A DNA stretch of 64,000 nucleotides from Archivesica marissinica (lineage: Eukaryota > Mollusca > Bivalvia > Venerida > Vesicomyidae): the NCBI GenBank assembly GCA_014843695.1, contig CM026390.1, positions 12,998,904 through 13,062,903 on the forward strand, read 5' to 3'. This document shows positions 59,201 to 62,800 of this stretch, piece after piece (position 1 is the first letter of the stretch; every line of letters begins with the position of its first letter). The translations under genes and the position numbers were made by a program. The notes beneath the pieces are model-generated. The model searched no databases and was not told the DNA's origin. It was given only the letters and a program-made list of their open reading frames with translations.

Positions 59201-59718
59201 TTGTCATTTCTTTTTTGGCACGTAGTGTCTGAGAGCCCTGGGCCGGCTAGGGTTGTGGGCCGTCTCCTGGCTCATATATGGGTGTTTTTTGGCTGTCTGA
59301 AATGGGGCTGGGAGCCTCCTCGGCCCAAATTAAGAGGTCTGTTCACCCGGAACATGGAGGGAGGGCTCAACGGGGGGCGCGGAGGCTCCCATTTTGTGTT
59401 ACTCACCCCCCTGCTGCTTATGTACATGTTTGTATTGTATATATGCTGATGAGTGGCAGCATACATTATGTGTTTTATGTTTTATATATGTACATGTTTG
59501 TATTGTATATATGCTGATAATAAACTATATATCTATCTACCGCGTTAATTTAAATTCCAGGTGTACTCAACATAAAACCTTAAAATTACATTACATTTGG
59601 AGTCTTGCTTGCATTGAGTATACGTACCTTAAAGTAATCAGCGCTAAGTTCCGCCAGCGTAGTGAAGACACTGGTATTTCTATCATCCCCGCTGGCACAC
59701 ATAAACATACATTTACAC
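16438..59718 (-). CDS. DAGL: sn1-specific diacylglycerol lipase (DAGL), 11 exons, N-terminus off window
   Basis: Host gene for a class-3 lipase that cuts diacylglycerol at sn-1 to give 2-arachidonoylglycerol at membranes. Exons in gene order: 59718-59628, 40011-39896, 34346-34161, 33444-33315, 32374-32291, 31024-30869, 29215-29088, 27565-27424, 27030-26896, 24987-24893, 16654-16438. All visible introns are GT-AG and every junction phase matches, giving about 492 residues ending in TAA. The nucleophile motif GHSLG is at about 29186-29188, the GDD aspartates at 27508-27513, and the PGQIIH histidine at 24904-24906; by family knowledge these form the catalytic triad. The segment between Asp and His exons is short, like DAGL-beta rather than alpha. 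The four N-terminal membrane segments were not found and should lie beyond 64000. A Maverick element occupies the intron between the first two exons listed. Confidence 0.9.
16797..17055. mobile_element. SINE family D, two headless pieces in inverted orientation
   Basis: 16797-16965 is plus (CGCCAGATCGGACAGGTGGG to the tail GCAATCGTTGTAAAATAAAT); 16983-17055 is the tail on the minus strand. Together they make a short palindrome. Confidence 0.75.
17055..17585. mobile_element. MITE-like repeat R1 with ~20-bp inverted ends
   Basis: Left end ACTTAAAGCGACATTACATC, right end complement ACTTTAAAGTGACACTACAT. The ~480-bp interior is shared with 29505-30000 (CATCCATGCTCCTGAATTGA, AACAAACCGCGTATACGACG). 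Non-coding. Confidence 0.75.
17561..18964. repeat. Minisatellite, 65 bp x ~21.6
   Basis: CATTGATGTAGTGTCACTTT then AAAGTCTTAGTACCTCGTCC. Units are essentially identical except one extra T near 18105. The first 25 bases of each unit are the right end of repeat R1. Confidence 0.97.
19074..19440 (-). mobile_element. Second copy of the composite SINE
   Basis: Reverse complement of the 15.0-15.4 kb composite, with the same internal junctions and insert (GTGATTAAATATTGATCTG, CCCTGCTTAGCCAGGGATTA). Confidence 0.8.
19517..24862. repeat. Satellite, 66 bp x ~81, in a DAGL intron
   Basis: GGCTGTCGTTTGTATGGAGA, TATAATAGTATATTAACC. Variants (ACC/AGC, GAAGG/CAGG) are arranged in blocks. A ~730-bp block at 21601-22330 is repeated at 22331-23060. 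The array ends 30 bp from the donor of exon 24987-24893. Confidence 0.97.
24893..24987 (-). CDS. DAGL: DAGL exon with PGQIIH (catalytic histidine)
   Basis: 95 bp, 31 codons plus two bases. Acceptor TATCTTCTTAG, donor CAG/GTAAGC. It encodes [15 protein letters not shown]; the family motif PGR(I/L)IH carries the catalytic His. Phase fits both neighbours. A 33-bp array starts at this acceptor, and every unit carries the last 25 intron bases and first 8 exon bases. Confidence 0.82.
24981..25285. repeat. 33-bp minisatellite anchored on a DAGL splice acceptor
   Basis: About nine units of ACGACATCTAAGAAGATAAG + GATAATGCTATGA. In gene orientation each unit has the intron end TATCTTCTTAG followed by the first 8 bases of exon 24987-24893. 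Confidence 0.95.
25687..25912 (+). mobile_element. SINE family C, full length
   Basis: Head GTCGTGATAGCGCTGTGGAT with B box GGAGTTCGAGCCCCGCTGG, body CCACGTTGCGTCTTCTCTCT, tail GAGTGATTAATATAAGTTGT then TTCGCAATCGAGCTAAAAT. Lies in a DAGL intron. Confidence 0.87.
26394..26651 (-). mobile_element. SINE family A
   Basis: Tail to partial head (ends at CAGCGTGTTAC). Lies in the DAGL intron between exons 27030-26896 and 24987-24893. Confidence 0.87.
26896..27030 (-). CDS. DAGL: DAGL exon, regulatory-loop segment
   Basis: 135 bp, 45 codons, phase 0. Acceptor TATTTTCAG, donor GAT/GTAAGT. It begins YQIFASGCW, the DAGL 'KYQI...GCW' segment, followed by an acidic, less conserved stretch ([18 protein letters not shown]) corresponding to the regulatory loop. 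Confidence 0.8.
27424..27565 (-). CDS. DAGL: DAGL exon with catalytic aspartate (LGDD)
   Basis: 142 bp, one base plus 47 codons. Acceptor ATATTGCAG, donor AAG/GTAGTG. It encodes [15 protein letters not shown] and then [12 protein letters not shown], matching the DAGL strand holding the catalytic Asp. The first ~40 exon bases and the acceptor are copied in the 80-bp array immediately upstream in the gene, and the 23-bp array resembles its first 22 bases. Confidence 0.9.
27531..27886. repeat. 80-bp minisatellite containing DAGL exon start
   Basis: Four and a half units. Each carries ACACTATGTCCTGTGCATAG, ~40 bases of exon 27565-27424, its acceptor and 40 intron bases. Confidence 0.95.
27886..29022. 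repeat. 23-bp minisatellite, about 49 copies
   Basis: GGAATACTTCTGGACTGCAT + ATA. The reverse complement TCCAGAAGTATTCCTATATG + CAG resembles the first 22 bases of exon 27565-27424. A 3-bp-rich variant occurs twice (ATAGGCTACTTC). Confidence 0.95.
29088..29215 (-). CDS. DAGL: DAGL exon with catalytic serine (GHSLG)
   Basis: 128 bp, 42 codons plus two bases. Acceptor TGTTTCAG, donor CAG/GTACGA. It encodes [20 protein letters not shown], the nucleophile elbow, and then [10 protein letters not shown], the DAGL signature CFA.SPPG. Confidence 0.93.
29270..29500. repeat. Three-copy tandem repeat, ~75 bp
   Basis: ATCAATTATAGCCCACAGCT ... ACGAGACGGT, three diverged copies in a DAGL intron. Confidence 0.9.
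29505..30000. mobile_element. Second copy of MITE-like repeat R1
   Basis: Diverged copy of the 17.1-17.6 kb element; its left terminal repeat is missing. Lies in a DAGL intron. Confidence 0.75.
30128..30375 (-). mobile_element. SINE family D, full length
   Basis: Tail TTTATTTTACAACGATTGCG, body GTGGGAGGAAACAGGAGTAC, head with GGATTGAACCCGGGTTGC. DAGL intron. Confidence 0.85.
30869..31024 (-). CDS. DAGL: DAGL exon, DVITDL segment
   Basis: 156 bp, 52 codons, phase 0. Acceptor TGTATACAG, donor CAG/GTATCA. It opens with DVITDLIIE and includes [18 protein letters not shown], which corresponds to the DAGL stretch with the conserved AH.GM...A motif. Confidence 0.88.
31078..31326 (+). pseudogene. 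LINE 3' end: C-terminal zinc-finger fragment
   Basis: Encodes [19 protein letters not shown] and ends [11 protein letters not shown] then TAA. The C.C...H...C pattern is the C-terminal knuckle found in many LINE polymerases. It lies in a DAGL intron, 54 bp upstream (in gene terms) of exon 31024-30869, on the opposite strand. A 3'-tail-like piece appears at 31831-31945. Confidence 0.65.
31750..32157 (+). mobile_element. SINE family A split by a LINE-like 3' tail
   Basis: Head fragment (ACTGGTAATCCAGGGACCGC, GGTTCGATCACC) to about 31830; then 31831-31945 carries AACTTGTTGTCCAACCC and GTATAGAGCAAATAAAATAG; family A resumes at 31951 (ACAGTCTTTCAGATGAGAC) to the tail near 32155. Confidence 0.8.
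32291..32374 (-). CDS. DAGL: DAGL exon, VRGTLS strand
   Basis: 84 bp, 28 codons, phase 0. Acceptor TGTTTCAG, donor CAG/GTATAC. It encodes [13 protein letters not shown] and then [11 protein letters not shown], the beta strand and oxyanion-side RGT motif of class-3 lipases. Confidence 0.88.
32608..32805 (+). mobile_element. SINE family B
   Basis: Starts within the head (GGGTTCGAGCCCCGCTCAG), body GTTGGCAGTTTCTTACGG, tail GTCGCTCAAATGGGCAACC then a slightly altered GTAGTAGCGACG. Confidence 0.82.
32957..33200 (+). mobile_element. SINE family D, full length with intact tRNA-like head
   Basis: Head GTCCGATTAGCGCAGTGGTT with B box GGGTTCGATCC, body TCGCCAGATCGGACAGGTGG, tail GAGTGATTAATATAAGTTGT and GCAATCGTTGTAAAACAAAT. 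Confidence 0.87.
33315..33444 (-). CDS. DAGL: DAGL exon, Cys-rich and ASF segment
   Basis: 130 bp. Acceptor CTGTTTCAG, donor GAA/GTAAGT. It encodes [16 protein letters not shown] and then [10 protein letters not shown], both characteristic of DAGL; codon phase joins the flanking exons exactly. Confidence 0.87.
33780..33940. mobile_element. Foldback element (~150 bp)
   Basis: The arms CGGTTAATATTTTCCATCGG and CCCCGATGGAAACTATATTA pair, continuing inward to ACATTGGGCG / CGCCCAATGT. The 40-bp loop is unpaired. Located between DAGL exons. Confidence 0.75.
34161..34346 (-). CDS. DAGL: DAGL exon, start of lipase domain
   Basis: 186 bp, phases 2 and 2. Acceptor ATACAACAG, donor CAA/GTAAGC. It encodes [20 protein letters not shown], matching the DAGL helix that opens the lipase domain (HYL.FA..YGWP). 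Confidence 0.87.
34510..34890. repeat. Minisatellite, ~58-74 bp x 6
   Basis: ACATAGACTGACTTAGTG with an optional TTGGATATCCCACGAGG, then AATACTTAACAAATATAATT. Two unit types alternate. Confidence 0.92.
35214..35270. repeat. (ATT)n microsatellite
   Basis: Simple ATT repeats with one TTT interruption. Confidence 0.97.
35568..35785 (-). mobile_element. SINE family D
   Basis: Tail TTTATTTTACAACGGTTGCG to partial head GGATCGAATCCGGGTTG. Confidence 0.84.
37102..37250 (-). pseudogene. Fragment with Cys/His motif, FLYWCH/MULE-type or PHD-like
   Basis: Encodes [20 protein letters not shown] and then [13 protein letters not shown]: a C..C...H...C..C...H..C pattern as in the N-terminal domain of FLYWCH/MULE-related proteins. 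Only one short piece is visible, with no partner exons found. Probably a transposon-derived remnant. Confidence 0.35.
39229..39512 (-). mobile_element. SINE family A, old diverged copy
   Basis: Recognisable TTTATTTATCGTCGCTAC, GGAGGATAGTGCAATGAC and GGTTCTTTTATGCGCAC, but many substitutions and indels compared with the other copies. Confidence 0.72.
39896..40011 (-). CDS. DAGL: DAGL exon with DLVPTD motif
   Basis: 116 bp, phase 0 start, 38 codons plus two bases. Acceptor CTAAATACAG, donor CG/GTATAG. It encodes [20 protein letters not shown], the conserved DAGL segment after the membrane region. The 27-bp intronic minisatellite begins exactly at its acceptor. Confidence 0.85.
40011..42345. 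repeat. 27/23-bp minisatellite (~90 copies) anchored on a DAGL splice acceptor
   Basis: TACATCCTGTATTTAGATAC + ATAAATA and shorter variants. In gene orientation each unit reads TATCTAAATACAG followed by GATGTA or GGTGTA, the acceptor and start of exon 40011-39896. A 60-bp foreign piece (AGCGCCCTTGAACGTG...) interrupts it at 42003-42062. Confidence 0.95.
42003..42062. mobile_element. Short hairpin insertion in the 27-bp array
   Basis: AGCGCCCTTGAACGTGTA... GAAAAGGGCGCTCAAG can fold. A related TTGAGCGCCCTTAT is near 4852 beside the LINE, so this may be a LINE 3' end. Confidence 0.55.
42773..43087. mobile_element. Foldback/MITE element with nested inverted arms
   Basis: 315 bp with ends CCACAGGAACTTGAAAT and TTTCAAGTTCCTGTGG. 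The internal segment GGTCTCGTACCTCTATCCTA appears four to five times in alternating orientation around AT-rich loops. No target duplication seen. Confidence 0.8.
43340..44320. repeat. 38-bp minisatellite, ~26 copies
   Basis: GGTACTCACTTGGTCACCCA + CTCAACACTTAAACACCT. In DAGL orientation each unit contains CCAAGTGAGTACC, a 5' splice site-like sequence. Confidence 0.95.
44320..44495. repeat. 43-bp related minisatellite, 4 copies
   Basis: CACTTGGTCACCCAGCAGAC then ACTGGCCATTTATCATGTACT. Shares TACTCACTTGGTCACCCA with the 38-bp array. Confidence 0.93.
44740..44779 (+). repeat. Left half of a ~70-bp tandem unit split by the Maverick
   Basis: GAGCGGCAGCATACATTATG... TATATATGT is nearly identical to 59451-59490. 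The remainder of this unit is at 59419-59449, right of the element, and a complete second unit follows. The empty site was therefore a two-copy tandem repeat. Confidence 0.88.
44775..44779. repeat. Left target-site duplication TATGT
   Basis: TATGT directly abuts the left TIR; the same five bases follow the right TIR at 59419-59423. Confidence 0.85.
44780..45048 (+). repeat. Maverick left terminal inverted repeat
   Basis: The 269 bp match the reverse complement of 59150-59418 with few differences and small indels, from AGCAGCAGGGGGG inward to GCCTTTTGGTC. It is GC-rich compared with the flank. Confidence 0.93.
45136..45232 (+). repeat. Diverged internal copy of the left TIR core
   Basis: About 95 bp resembling 44848-44945 (AACAGACCTCTTAAT... 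CACCCATATATGAGCC) with several substitutions. No equivalent second copy lies inside the right TIR. Confidence 0.85.
45233..46981. other. Left non-coding arm of the Maverick with a 1000-N gap
   Basis: No coding sequence is recognised. Positions 45727-46726 are exactly 1000 N, a placeholder length. The 38 bp before the gap (45689-45726) are identical to the 38 bp after it (46727-46764). At 46766-46975 there are about two and a half copies of an AT-rich ~77-bp repeat just upstream of the polymerase gene, a plausible promoter region. Confidence 0.8.
46982..50838 (+). pseudogene. Maverick DNA polymerase B - SF1 helicase - HNH nuclease fusion gene, disrupted
   Basis: The first reading frame (46982-49762) has an N-terminal SAP/Rho-N-like helix pair (about residues 4-34) and then a protein-primed B-family polymerase with motif [13 protein letters not shown] (Asp at residue 545). 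Motif C reads VATYSIYI, with Tyr at residue 760 where an aspartate is expected. A superfamily-1 helicase follows: Walker A GGGGSGKT near residue 860, then in another frame Walker [25 protein letters not shown] and YLAVSRVEY. The C-terminus is an HNH-like domain (DHILALK, CAAC, VDRLDN, CLECN). Breaks: a frameshift at the C run 49750-49756 and an in-frame TAG at 50134-50136. The stop overlaps the convergent integrase by 11 bp. Replication role by family knowledge; this copy is presumably inactive. Confidence 0.88.
50828..51839 (-). pseudogene. Maverick integrase (rve, DDE), frameshifted near C-terminus
   Basis: Retroviral-type integrase as in Polintons. ATG at 51839. Catalytic residues are visible: Asp in HQADLLFL, Asp in [13 protein letters not shown] and Glu in [15 protein letters not shown]. 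The core is open from 51839 to about 51000. The C-terminal SH3/chromodomain-like part (VYRLGRSV... REELLVVPP) continues in a different frame to 50828, so a small indel lies near 50990-51005 in a GT-rich stretch. It is last in the minus-strand block and converges on the polymerase gene. Confidence 0.9.
51848..52149 (-). pseudogene. Small Maverick protein gene, frameshifted, function unknown
   Basis: ATG at 52149 opens [19 protein letters not shown]. From about 52080 the coding character moves to another frame ([20 protein letters not shown]... [19 protein letters not shown] helices), ending in TAG at 51848, eight bases before the integrase ATG. The total of 302 bp is not a multiple of three, consistent with one indel. 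About 100 residues. No catalytic motif seen; not convincingly the viral protease. Confidence 0.5.
52188..52613 (-). CDS. Maverick small membrane/coiled-coil protein, 141 aa
   Basis: Intact. ATG at 52613. N-terminal hydrophobic segment (about residues 3-25, [20 protein letters not shown]), a charged helical middle likely coiled coil (residues 30-75), and a C-terminal hydrophobic anchor ([18 protein letters not shown]). It follows the 76-aa gene by 17 bp in a polycistron-like row. Virion or membrane role inferred from the context only. Confidence 0.72.
   Translation of the reverse strand: MASIAMLVGGALVNALAVSGSNYLLSKLRSSGVDEERKRHDTAVEQLQAAQSAWSNKRAERLDWINEELRRQGHAVQTFRDVDTAIREYAQVFPHVAPLVSERQPRLSDFYTPSDDQKDREIVFAVLGMTATVLLAYKLTM
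52631..52861 (-). CDS. Maverick small hydrophobic protein, 76 aa
   Basis: Intact. ATG at 52861. Two hydrophobic helices ([18 protein letters not shown] and [15 protein letters not shown]) and a short polar tail ending ADIMK. Lies 17 bp after the previous gene's stop. Small membrane proteins of this kind accompany Polinton capsid genes; function unknown. Confidence 0.7.
   Translation of the reverse strand: MSTDGKMLANAAYHSVVVSGLAVGYARLGKMAFKAATPKLDFNGYDVGMVVLDVGLAMATKDMLIKHGIIPADIMK
52879..53359 (-). pseudogene. Maverick single-span membrane protein, frameshifted at an A run
   Basis: ATG at 53359 opens [20 protein letters not shown] and a Lys/Arg/Ala-rich stretch. At the five-base homopolymer 53217-53221 the coding character passes to another frame, which continues as a helical stretch, a Pro/Val-rich linker and a transmembrane segment ([14 protein letters not shown]) to the stop at 52879. 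About 160 residues overall. Overlaps the 3' end of the 220-aa gene. Virion-associated role inferred only. Confidence 0.62.
53220..53882 (-). CDS. Maverick conserved protein of unknown function, up to 220 aa
   Basis: ATG at 53882 abuts the TAA of the 36-aa gene. Residues 1-45 are acidic and low complexity; residues 50-165 are helical ([32 protein letters not shown]). The last ~45 residues overlap the next gene in another frame and look like compositional read-through, so the true end may be altered by an indel near 53360. No enzymatic motif. Position beside ATPase and capsid-type genes suggests a structural role. Confidence 0.65.
   Translation of the reverse strand: MNCDELLDQLMDAAAPIDGPTETAVPTAETPGDESARQDNKRQRLAALAAGGQTEQYLGRQLTTDQVDNMTDNAIEKLYARYEAKLGAAMTKSLGAAALQFYAAVASMFLPIQPENQPRLVADLEADPFVSHALSTATCELYHRYGMYLAPLTAALTTAKHCQFGHVCPLTIASDVYTGESDRSCSSDTRDDACEAANSTTEGSYKTRTGRGCGSEGQGR
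53883..53993 (-). CDS. Maverick micro-protein, 36 aa, membrane anchor
   Basis: ATG at 53993 is one base after the ATPase TAG, and its TAA touches the next ATG. Sequence [20 protein letters not shown] then a basic tail ([11 protein letters not shown]): one transmembrane segment with a positive C-terminal side. The exact fit between two genes supports translation. Confidence 0.6.
   Translation of the reverse strand: MWEAILLINQIIISATLGWCVWQYVRLKRRVRIALR
53995..54651 (-). CDS. Maverick genome-packaging ATPase (FtsK/HerA type), 218 aa
   Basis: Intact. Walker A GQTGCGKT at about residues 30-37 and Walker B LYVIDDCS at about residues 104-111, followed by a sensor-like [10 protein letters not shown]. 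It matches the A32/HerA-type packaging ATPases of Polintons and virophages, which pump DNA into capsids. The ATG at 54651 overlaps the upstream capsid-type gene by 50 bp; MVDSSV at 54630 is an alternative start. Confidence 0.9.
   Translation of the reverse strand: MHSSTSKMVDSSVRSIDLLPRDPHSAIICGQTGCGKTVFILDLLEGPYRGIFRHIVILCPTIAHNATYQSRPWIWRDPEVYILDPCEKLHTWLRVFYTMFQGEPTLYVIDDCSAKAAMTKKKDMLSELVFSGRHALQSVWVLTQKYNSVLKDLREQTRWAAVFHCKDRDSFEECLRENDVIPTYEERATVRQTLAGTKHSTLLLKTDQPAAYKVLFTA
54602..55246 (-). pseudogene. Maverick capsid-type protein, 3' portion only, with in-frame stop
   Basis: Open from 55066 to 54602 (154 codons: [37 protein letters not shown], ending FVSALY), resembling the second jelly-roll of Polinton/NCLDV-type major capsid proteins. 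The same frame continues upstream through a TAA at 55118-55120 into recognisable coding sequence up to a TAG at 55247. Only 13 bp separate this from the next gene, so most of the N-terminal half of a normal double jelly-roll is missing. Capsid identity is inferred from the C-terminal pattern and gene order. Confidence 0.62.
55263..56615 (-). pseudogene. Maverick capsid-module protein (PX-type), one in-frame TAG
   Basis: One frame of 451 codons from ATG 56615 to a stop at 55263, interrupted once by TAG at 55776-55778. The N-terminal two thirds ([47 protein letters not shown]) and the last third (a VDFVFG... region, Pro-rich linker, C-terminal hydrophobic anchor [15 protein letters not shown]) belong together. 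It is the first gene of the minus-strand block. A structural protein of the PX/minor-capsid or membrane class is my best reading; the exact role is uncertain. Confidence 0.62.
56620..57300 (+). pseudogene. AT-block gene 1: beta-rich Maverick structural-type protein, frameshifted
   Basis: A coding frame without a clear ATG runs from about 56640 ([37 protein letters not shown]) to about 56990. It then shifts frame near 56985-56993 and continues as [20 protein letters not shown] and ends VLEIK with TGA at 57298. About 215 residues, beta-rich, no enzymatic motif. The pattern resembles penton-like proteins of invertebrate Mavericks, but I hold that loosely. The stop overlaps the next ATG. Its missing start sits at the GC/AT block boundary. 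Confidence 0.55.
57297..57808 (+). pseudogene. AT-block gene 2: putative fibre/spike-like protein, frameshifted at a G run
   Basis: ATG at 57297 overlaps the previous stop. A short polar N-terminus and a helical heptad-like stretch ([20 protein letters not shown]) precede a beta-rich region ([20 protein letters not shown]). At the seven-G run 57594-57600 the frame shifts and coding continues to TAA at 57806-57808 ([27 protein letters not shown]). About 170 residues. The coiled-coil-then-beta layout suggests a trimeric fibre; inference only. Confidence 0.55.
57850..58604 (+). pseudogene. AT-block gene 3: Gly/Ala-rich hydrophobic protein broken by a 149-bp tandem duplication
   Basis: ATG at 57850. 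Residues 55-100 form a Gly/Ala-rich hydrophobic hairpin ([19 protein letters not shown]), followed by basic residues and a helical C-terminus ([20 protein letters not shown]). Positions 58089-58216 recur at 58238-58365, and 21 bp between them match a DAGL exon. The 149-bp period breaks the frame. The unduplicated length would be about 201 codons, ending TAG at 58602. Related hydrophobic proteins occur in invertebrate Mavericks; a membrane-active virion protein is a guess. Confidence 0.65.
58795..59028 (-). CDS. AT-block gene 4: small Cys/His-rich protein, 77 aa
   Basis: ATG at 59028, TAA at 58795. Conserved-looking Cys/His spacing: [15 protein letters not shown] followed by PCIRCGEG and a final C, suggesting one or two zinc knuckles. 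The opposite-strand open frame over the same bases lacks such a pattern. It is the only minus-strand gene in the AT block. Function unknown; possibly a nucleic-acid binder. Confidence 0.5.
   Translation of the reverse strand: MRFYYWSYFCKCYIRVTMKGINKCVWLRIGRVKPCGKSRYINYCRIHLAMFRNGNMIPHPCIRCGEGIPNGIVLCIR
59150..59418 (-). repeat. Maverick right terminal inverted repeat
   Basis: Inverted copy of 44780-45048, same length. Ends CCTGCTGCT immediately before the TATGT duplication. Confidence 0.93.
59419..59423. repeat. Right target-site duplication TATGT
   Basis: Pairs with 44775-44779. Removing the element and one copy gives a continuous sequence matching the tandem copy at 59450-59515. Confidence 0.85.
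59628..59718 (-). CDS. DAGL: DAGL exon (Cys-rich segment before the lipase domain)
   Basis: 91 bp: one base completing a split codon, then 30 codons. Acceptor CATCAACAG, donor AAG/GTACGT. It encodes a Cys-rich stretch followed by [13 protein letters not shown], which in DAGL proteins directly precedes the DLVPSD motif; the next exon opens with GVDLVPTD in the expected phase. This exon lies just outside the right end of the Maverick, so the element is intronic. A 28-bp piece of it (59680-59707) recurs inside the element at 58214-58241. Confidence 0.82.
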
Positions 59719-59842
59719 CTGTTGATGAAAGATGAAACATGTTATTGAACTATTAATCGCACACATCACAAGCTGATTACTATCTATATGAGGGTATACT
59801 TCCCGAAACAAACAAGTGGCGGTCTACCAAGCCAAGATGAAC

Positions 59843-62800
59843 TGGTCTAACTGTCTAATAGTATAGAAGAACTGATAATTGGCGATCTAAGAGTATAGCA
59901 TAACTGATAATTGGCGATCTAAGACAATAGAAGAACTGATAATTGACGTCTAATAGTATAGAAGAACTGATAATTGGCGATCTAAGAGTATAGAAGAACT
60001 GATAATTGACGTCTAATAGTATAGAAGAACTGATAATTGGCGATCTAAGAGTATAGAAGAACTGATAATTGGCGATCTAAGAGTATAGAAGAACTGATAA
60101 TCGGCGGTCTAAGAGTATAGAAGAACTGGTAATTGGCGGTCTAAGAGTATAGAAGAACTGGTAATTGGCGGTCTAAGAGTATAGAAGAACTGATAATCGG
60201 CGGTCTAAGAGTATAGAAGAACTGGTAATTGGCGGTCTAAGAGTATAGAAGAACTGGTAATTGGCGGTCTAAGAGTATAGAAGAACTGATAATCGGCGGT
60301 CTAAGAGTATAGAAGAACTGGTAATTGGCGGTCTAAGAGTATAGAAGAACTGGTAATTGGCGGTCTAAGAGTATAGAAGAACTGATAATCGGCGGTCTAA
60401 GAGTATAGAAGAACTGGTAATTGGCGGTCTAAGAGTATAGAAGAACTGGTAATTGGCGGTCTAAGAGTATAGAAGAACTGATAATCGGCGGTCTAAGAGT
60501 ATAGAAGAACTGGTAATTGGCGGTCTAAGAGTATAGAAGAACTGGTAATTGGCGGTCTAAGAGTATAGAAGAACTGATAATCGGCGGTCTAAGAGTATAG
60601 AAGAACTGGTAATTGGCGGTCTAAGAGTATAGAAGAACTGATAATCGGCGGTCTAAGAGTATAGAATAACTGGTAATTGGCGAACTAAGAGTATAGAAGA
60701 ACTGGTAATTGGCGGTCTAAGAGTATAGCAGAACTGGTAATTGGCGGTCTAAGAGTATAGAAGAACTAATAATTGGCCTTCTAAGAGTACAATAACTGAT
60801 AGTTGGCAGTCTAAGAGTACACTAACTGATAGTTGGCGGTCTAAGAGTATAGAAGAACTGGTAATTGGCGGTCTAAGAGTATAGAAGAACTGATAATCGG
60901 CGGTCTAAGAGTATAGAATAACTGGTAATTGGCGATATAAGAGTATAGAAGAACTGGTAATTGGCGGTCTAAGAGTATAGAAGAACTGGTAATTGGCGGT
61001 CTAAGAGTATAGACGAACTGGTAATTGGCGGTCTAAGAGTATAGAATAACTGATAATTGGCGATCTAAGAGTATAGAAGAACTGGTAATTGGCGGTCTAA
61101 GAGTATATAAGAACTGGTAATTGGCGGTCTAAGAGCATAGAAGAACTAATAATTGGCCTTCTAAGAGTACAATAACTGATAGCTGGCGGTCTAAGAGTAC
61201 AATAACTGATAGTTGGCGGTCTAAGAGTACACTAACTGATAGTTGGCGGTCTAAGAGTACAATAACTGATAGTTGGCGATCAAAGCTTATAATAACTGAT
61301 CGTTGGCGATCTAAGCGTACAAGAACTGATCGTTGGCGGTCTAAGCGTACAAGAACTGATCGTTGGCGGTCAAAGAGTACAATAACTGGTAGTTGGCGGT
61401 CTAAGAGTACAATAACTGATAGTAGATAGTTGGCGGTCTAAGAGTACAATAACTGATAGTTGGCGATCAAAGCTTATAAGAATTGATCGTTGGCGGTCTA
61501 AGCGTACAAGAACTGATAGTTGGCGGTCTAAGAGTACAATAACTGATAGTTGGCGGTCTAAGAGTACACTAACTGATAGTTGGCGGTCTAAGAGTACAAT
61601 AACTGATAGTTGACGATCAAAGCTTATAAGAATTGATCGTTGGCGGTCTAAGCGTACAATAACTGATAGTTGGCGGTCTAAGAGTACAATAACTGATAGT
61701 TGGCGGTCTAAGCGTACAATAACTGATAGTTGGCGGTCTAAGAGTACACTAACTGATAGTTGGCGGTCTAAGAGTACAATAACTGATAGTTGGCGATCAA
61801 AGCTTATAAGAATTGATCGTTGGCGGTCTAAGCGTACAAGAACTAATCGTTGGCGTTCTAAGCGTAACAGAACTGATAGTTGGCCGTCTAAGCGTACAAA
61901 AACTGATAGTTGGCGATCTAAGCGTACAAGAACTGATCGTTGGCGGTCTAAGCGTACAATAACTGATTGTTGGCGGTCTAAGCGTACAAGAACTGATAGT
62001 TGGCGGTCTAAGAGTACAATAACTGATAGTTGGCGATCTAAGCGTACAATAACTGATAGTTGGCGATCTAAGCGTACAATAACTGATAGTTGGCGGTCTA
62101 AGCGTACAATAACTGATAGTTGGTGGTATAAGAGTACAATAACTGATAGTTGGCGGTCTAAGAGTACAAGAACTGATAGTTGGCGGTCTAAGCGTACAAT
62201 AACTGATAGTTGGTGGTCTAAGCGTACAATAACTGATAGTTGGCGGTCTAAGAGTACAAGAACTGATCGTTGGCGATCTAAGCGTACAATAACTGATAGT
62301 TGGCGGTCTAAGCGTTCAAGAACTGATCGTTGGCGATCTAAGCGTACAATAACTGATAGTTGGCGGTCTAAGCGTACACGAACTGATAGTTGGCGGTCTA
62401 AGAGTACAATAACTGATAGTTGGCGATCTAAGCGTACAATAACTGATAGTTGGCGATCTAAGCGTACAATAACTGATAGTTGGCGGTCTAAGCGTACAAT
62501 AACTGATAGTTGGTGGTATAAGAGTACAATAACTGAGAGTTGGCGGTCTAAGAGTACAATAACTGATCGTTGGCGATCTAAGCGTACAATAACTGATAGT
62601 TGGCGGTCTAAGCGTACAATAACTGATAGTTGGTGGTCTAAGCGTACAATAACTGATAGTTGGCGGTCTAAGAGTACAAGAACTGATCGTTGGCGATCTA
62701 AGCATACAATAACTGATAGTTGGCGGTCTAAGCGTACAAGAACTGATCGTTGGCGATCTAAGCGTACACTAACTGATAGTTGGCGGTCTAAGCGTACACG

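Larger units (their letters stand above)
44780..59418. mobile_element. Maverick/Polinton element (composite), intronic insertion
   Basis: About 14.6 kb including a 1000-N gap. Both ends carry 269-bp inverted repeats starting AGCAGCAGGGGGG and the flanks share TATGT; AG termini and 5-6 bp duplications are known for Polintons. Content fits the family: B-family polymerase, retroviral-type integrase, FtsK/HerA-type packaging ATPase and capsid-type genes. A GC-rich block (46.98-56.62 kb) has convergent gene sets, and an AT-rich block (56.64-59.03 kb) carries other genes. I could not recognise the usual adenain-type protease. Multiple frameshifts and stops mean this copy is not intact. Confidence 0.93.
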
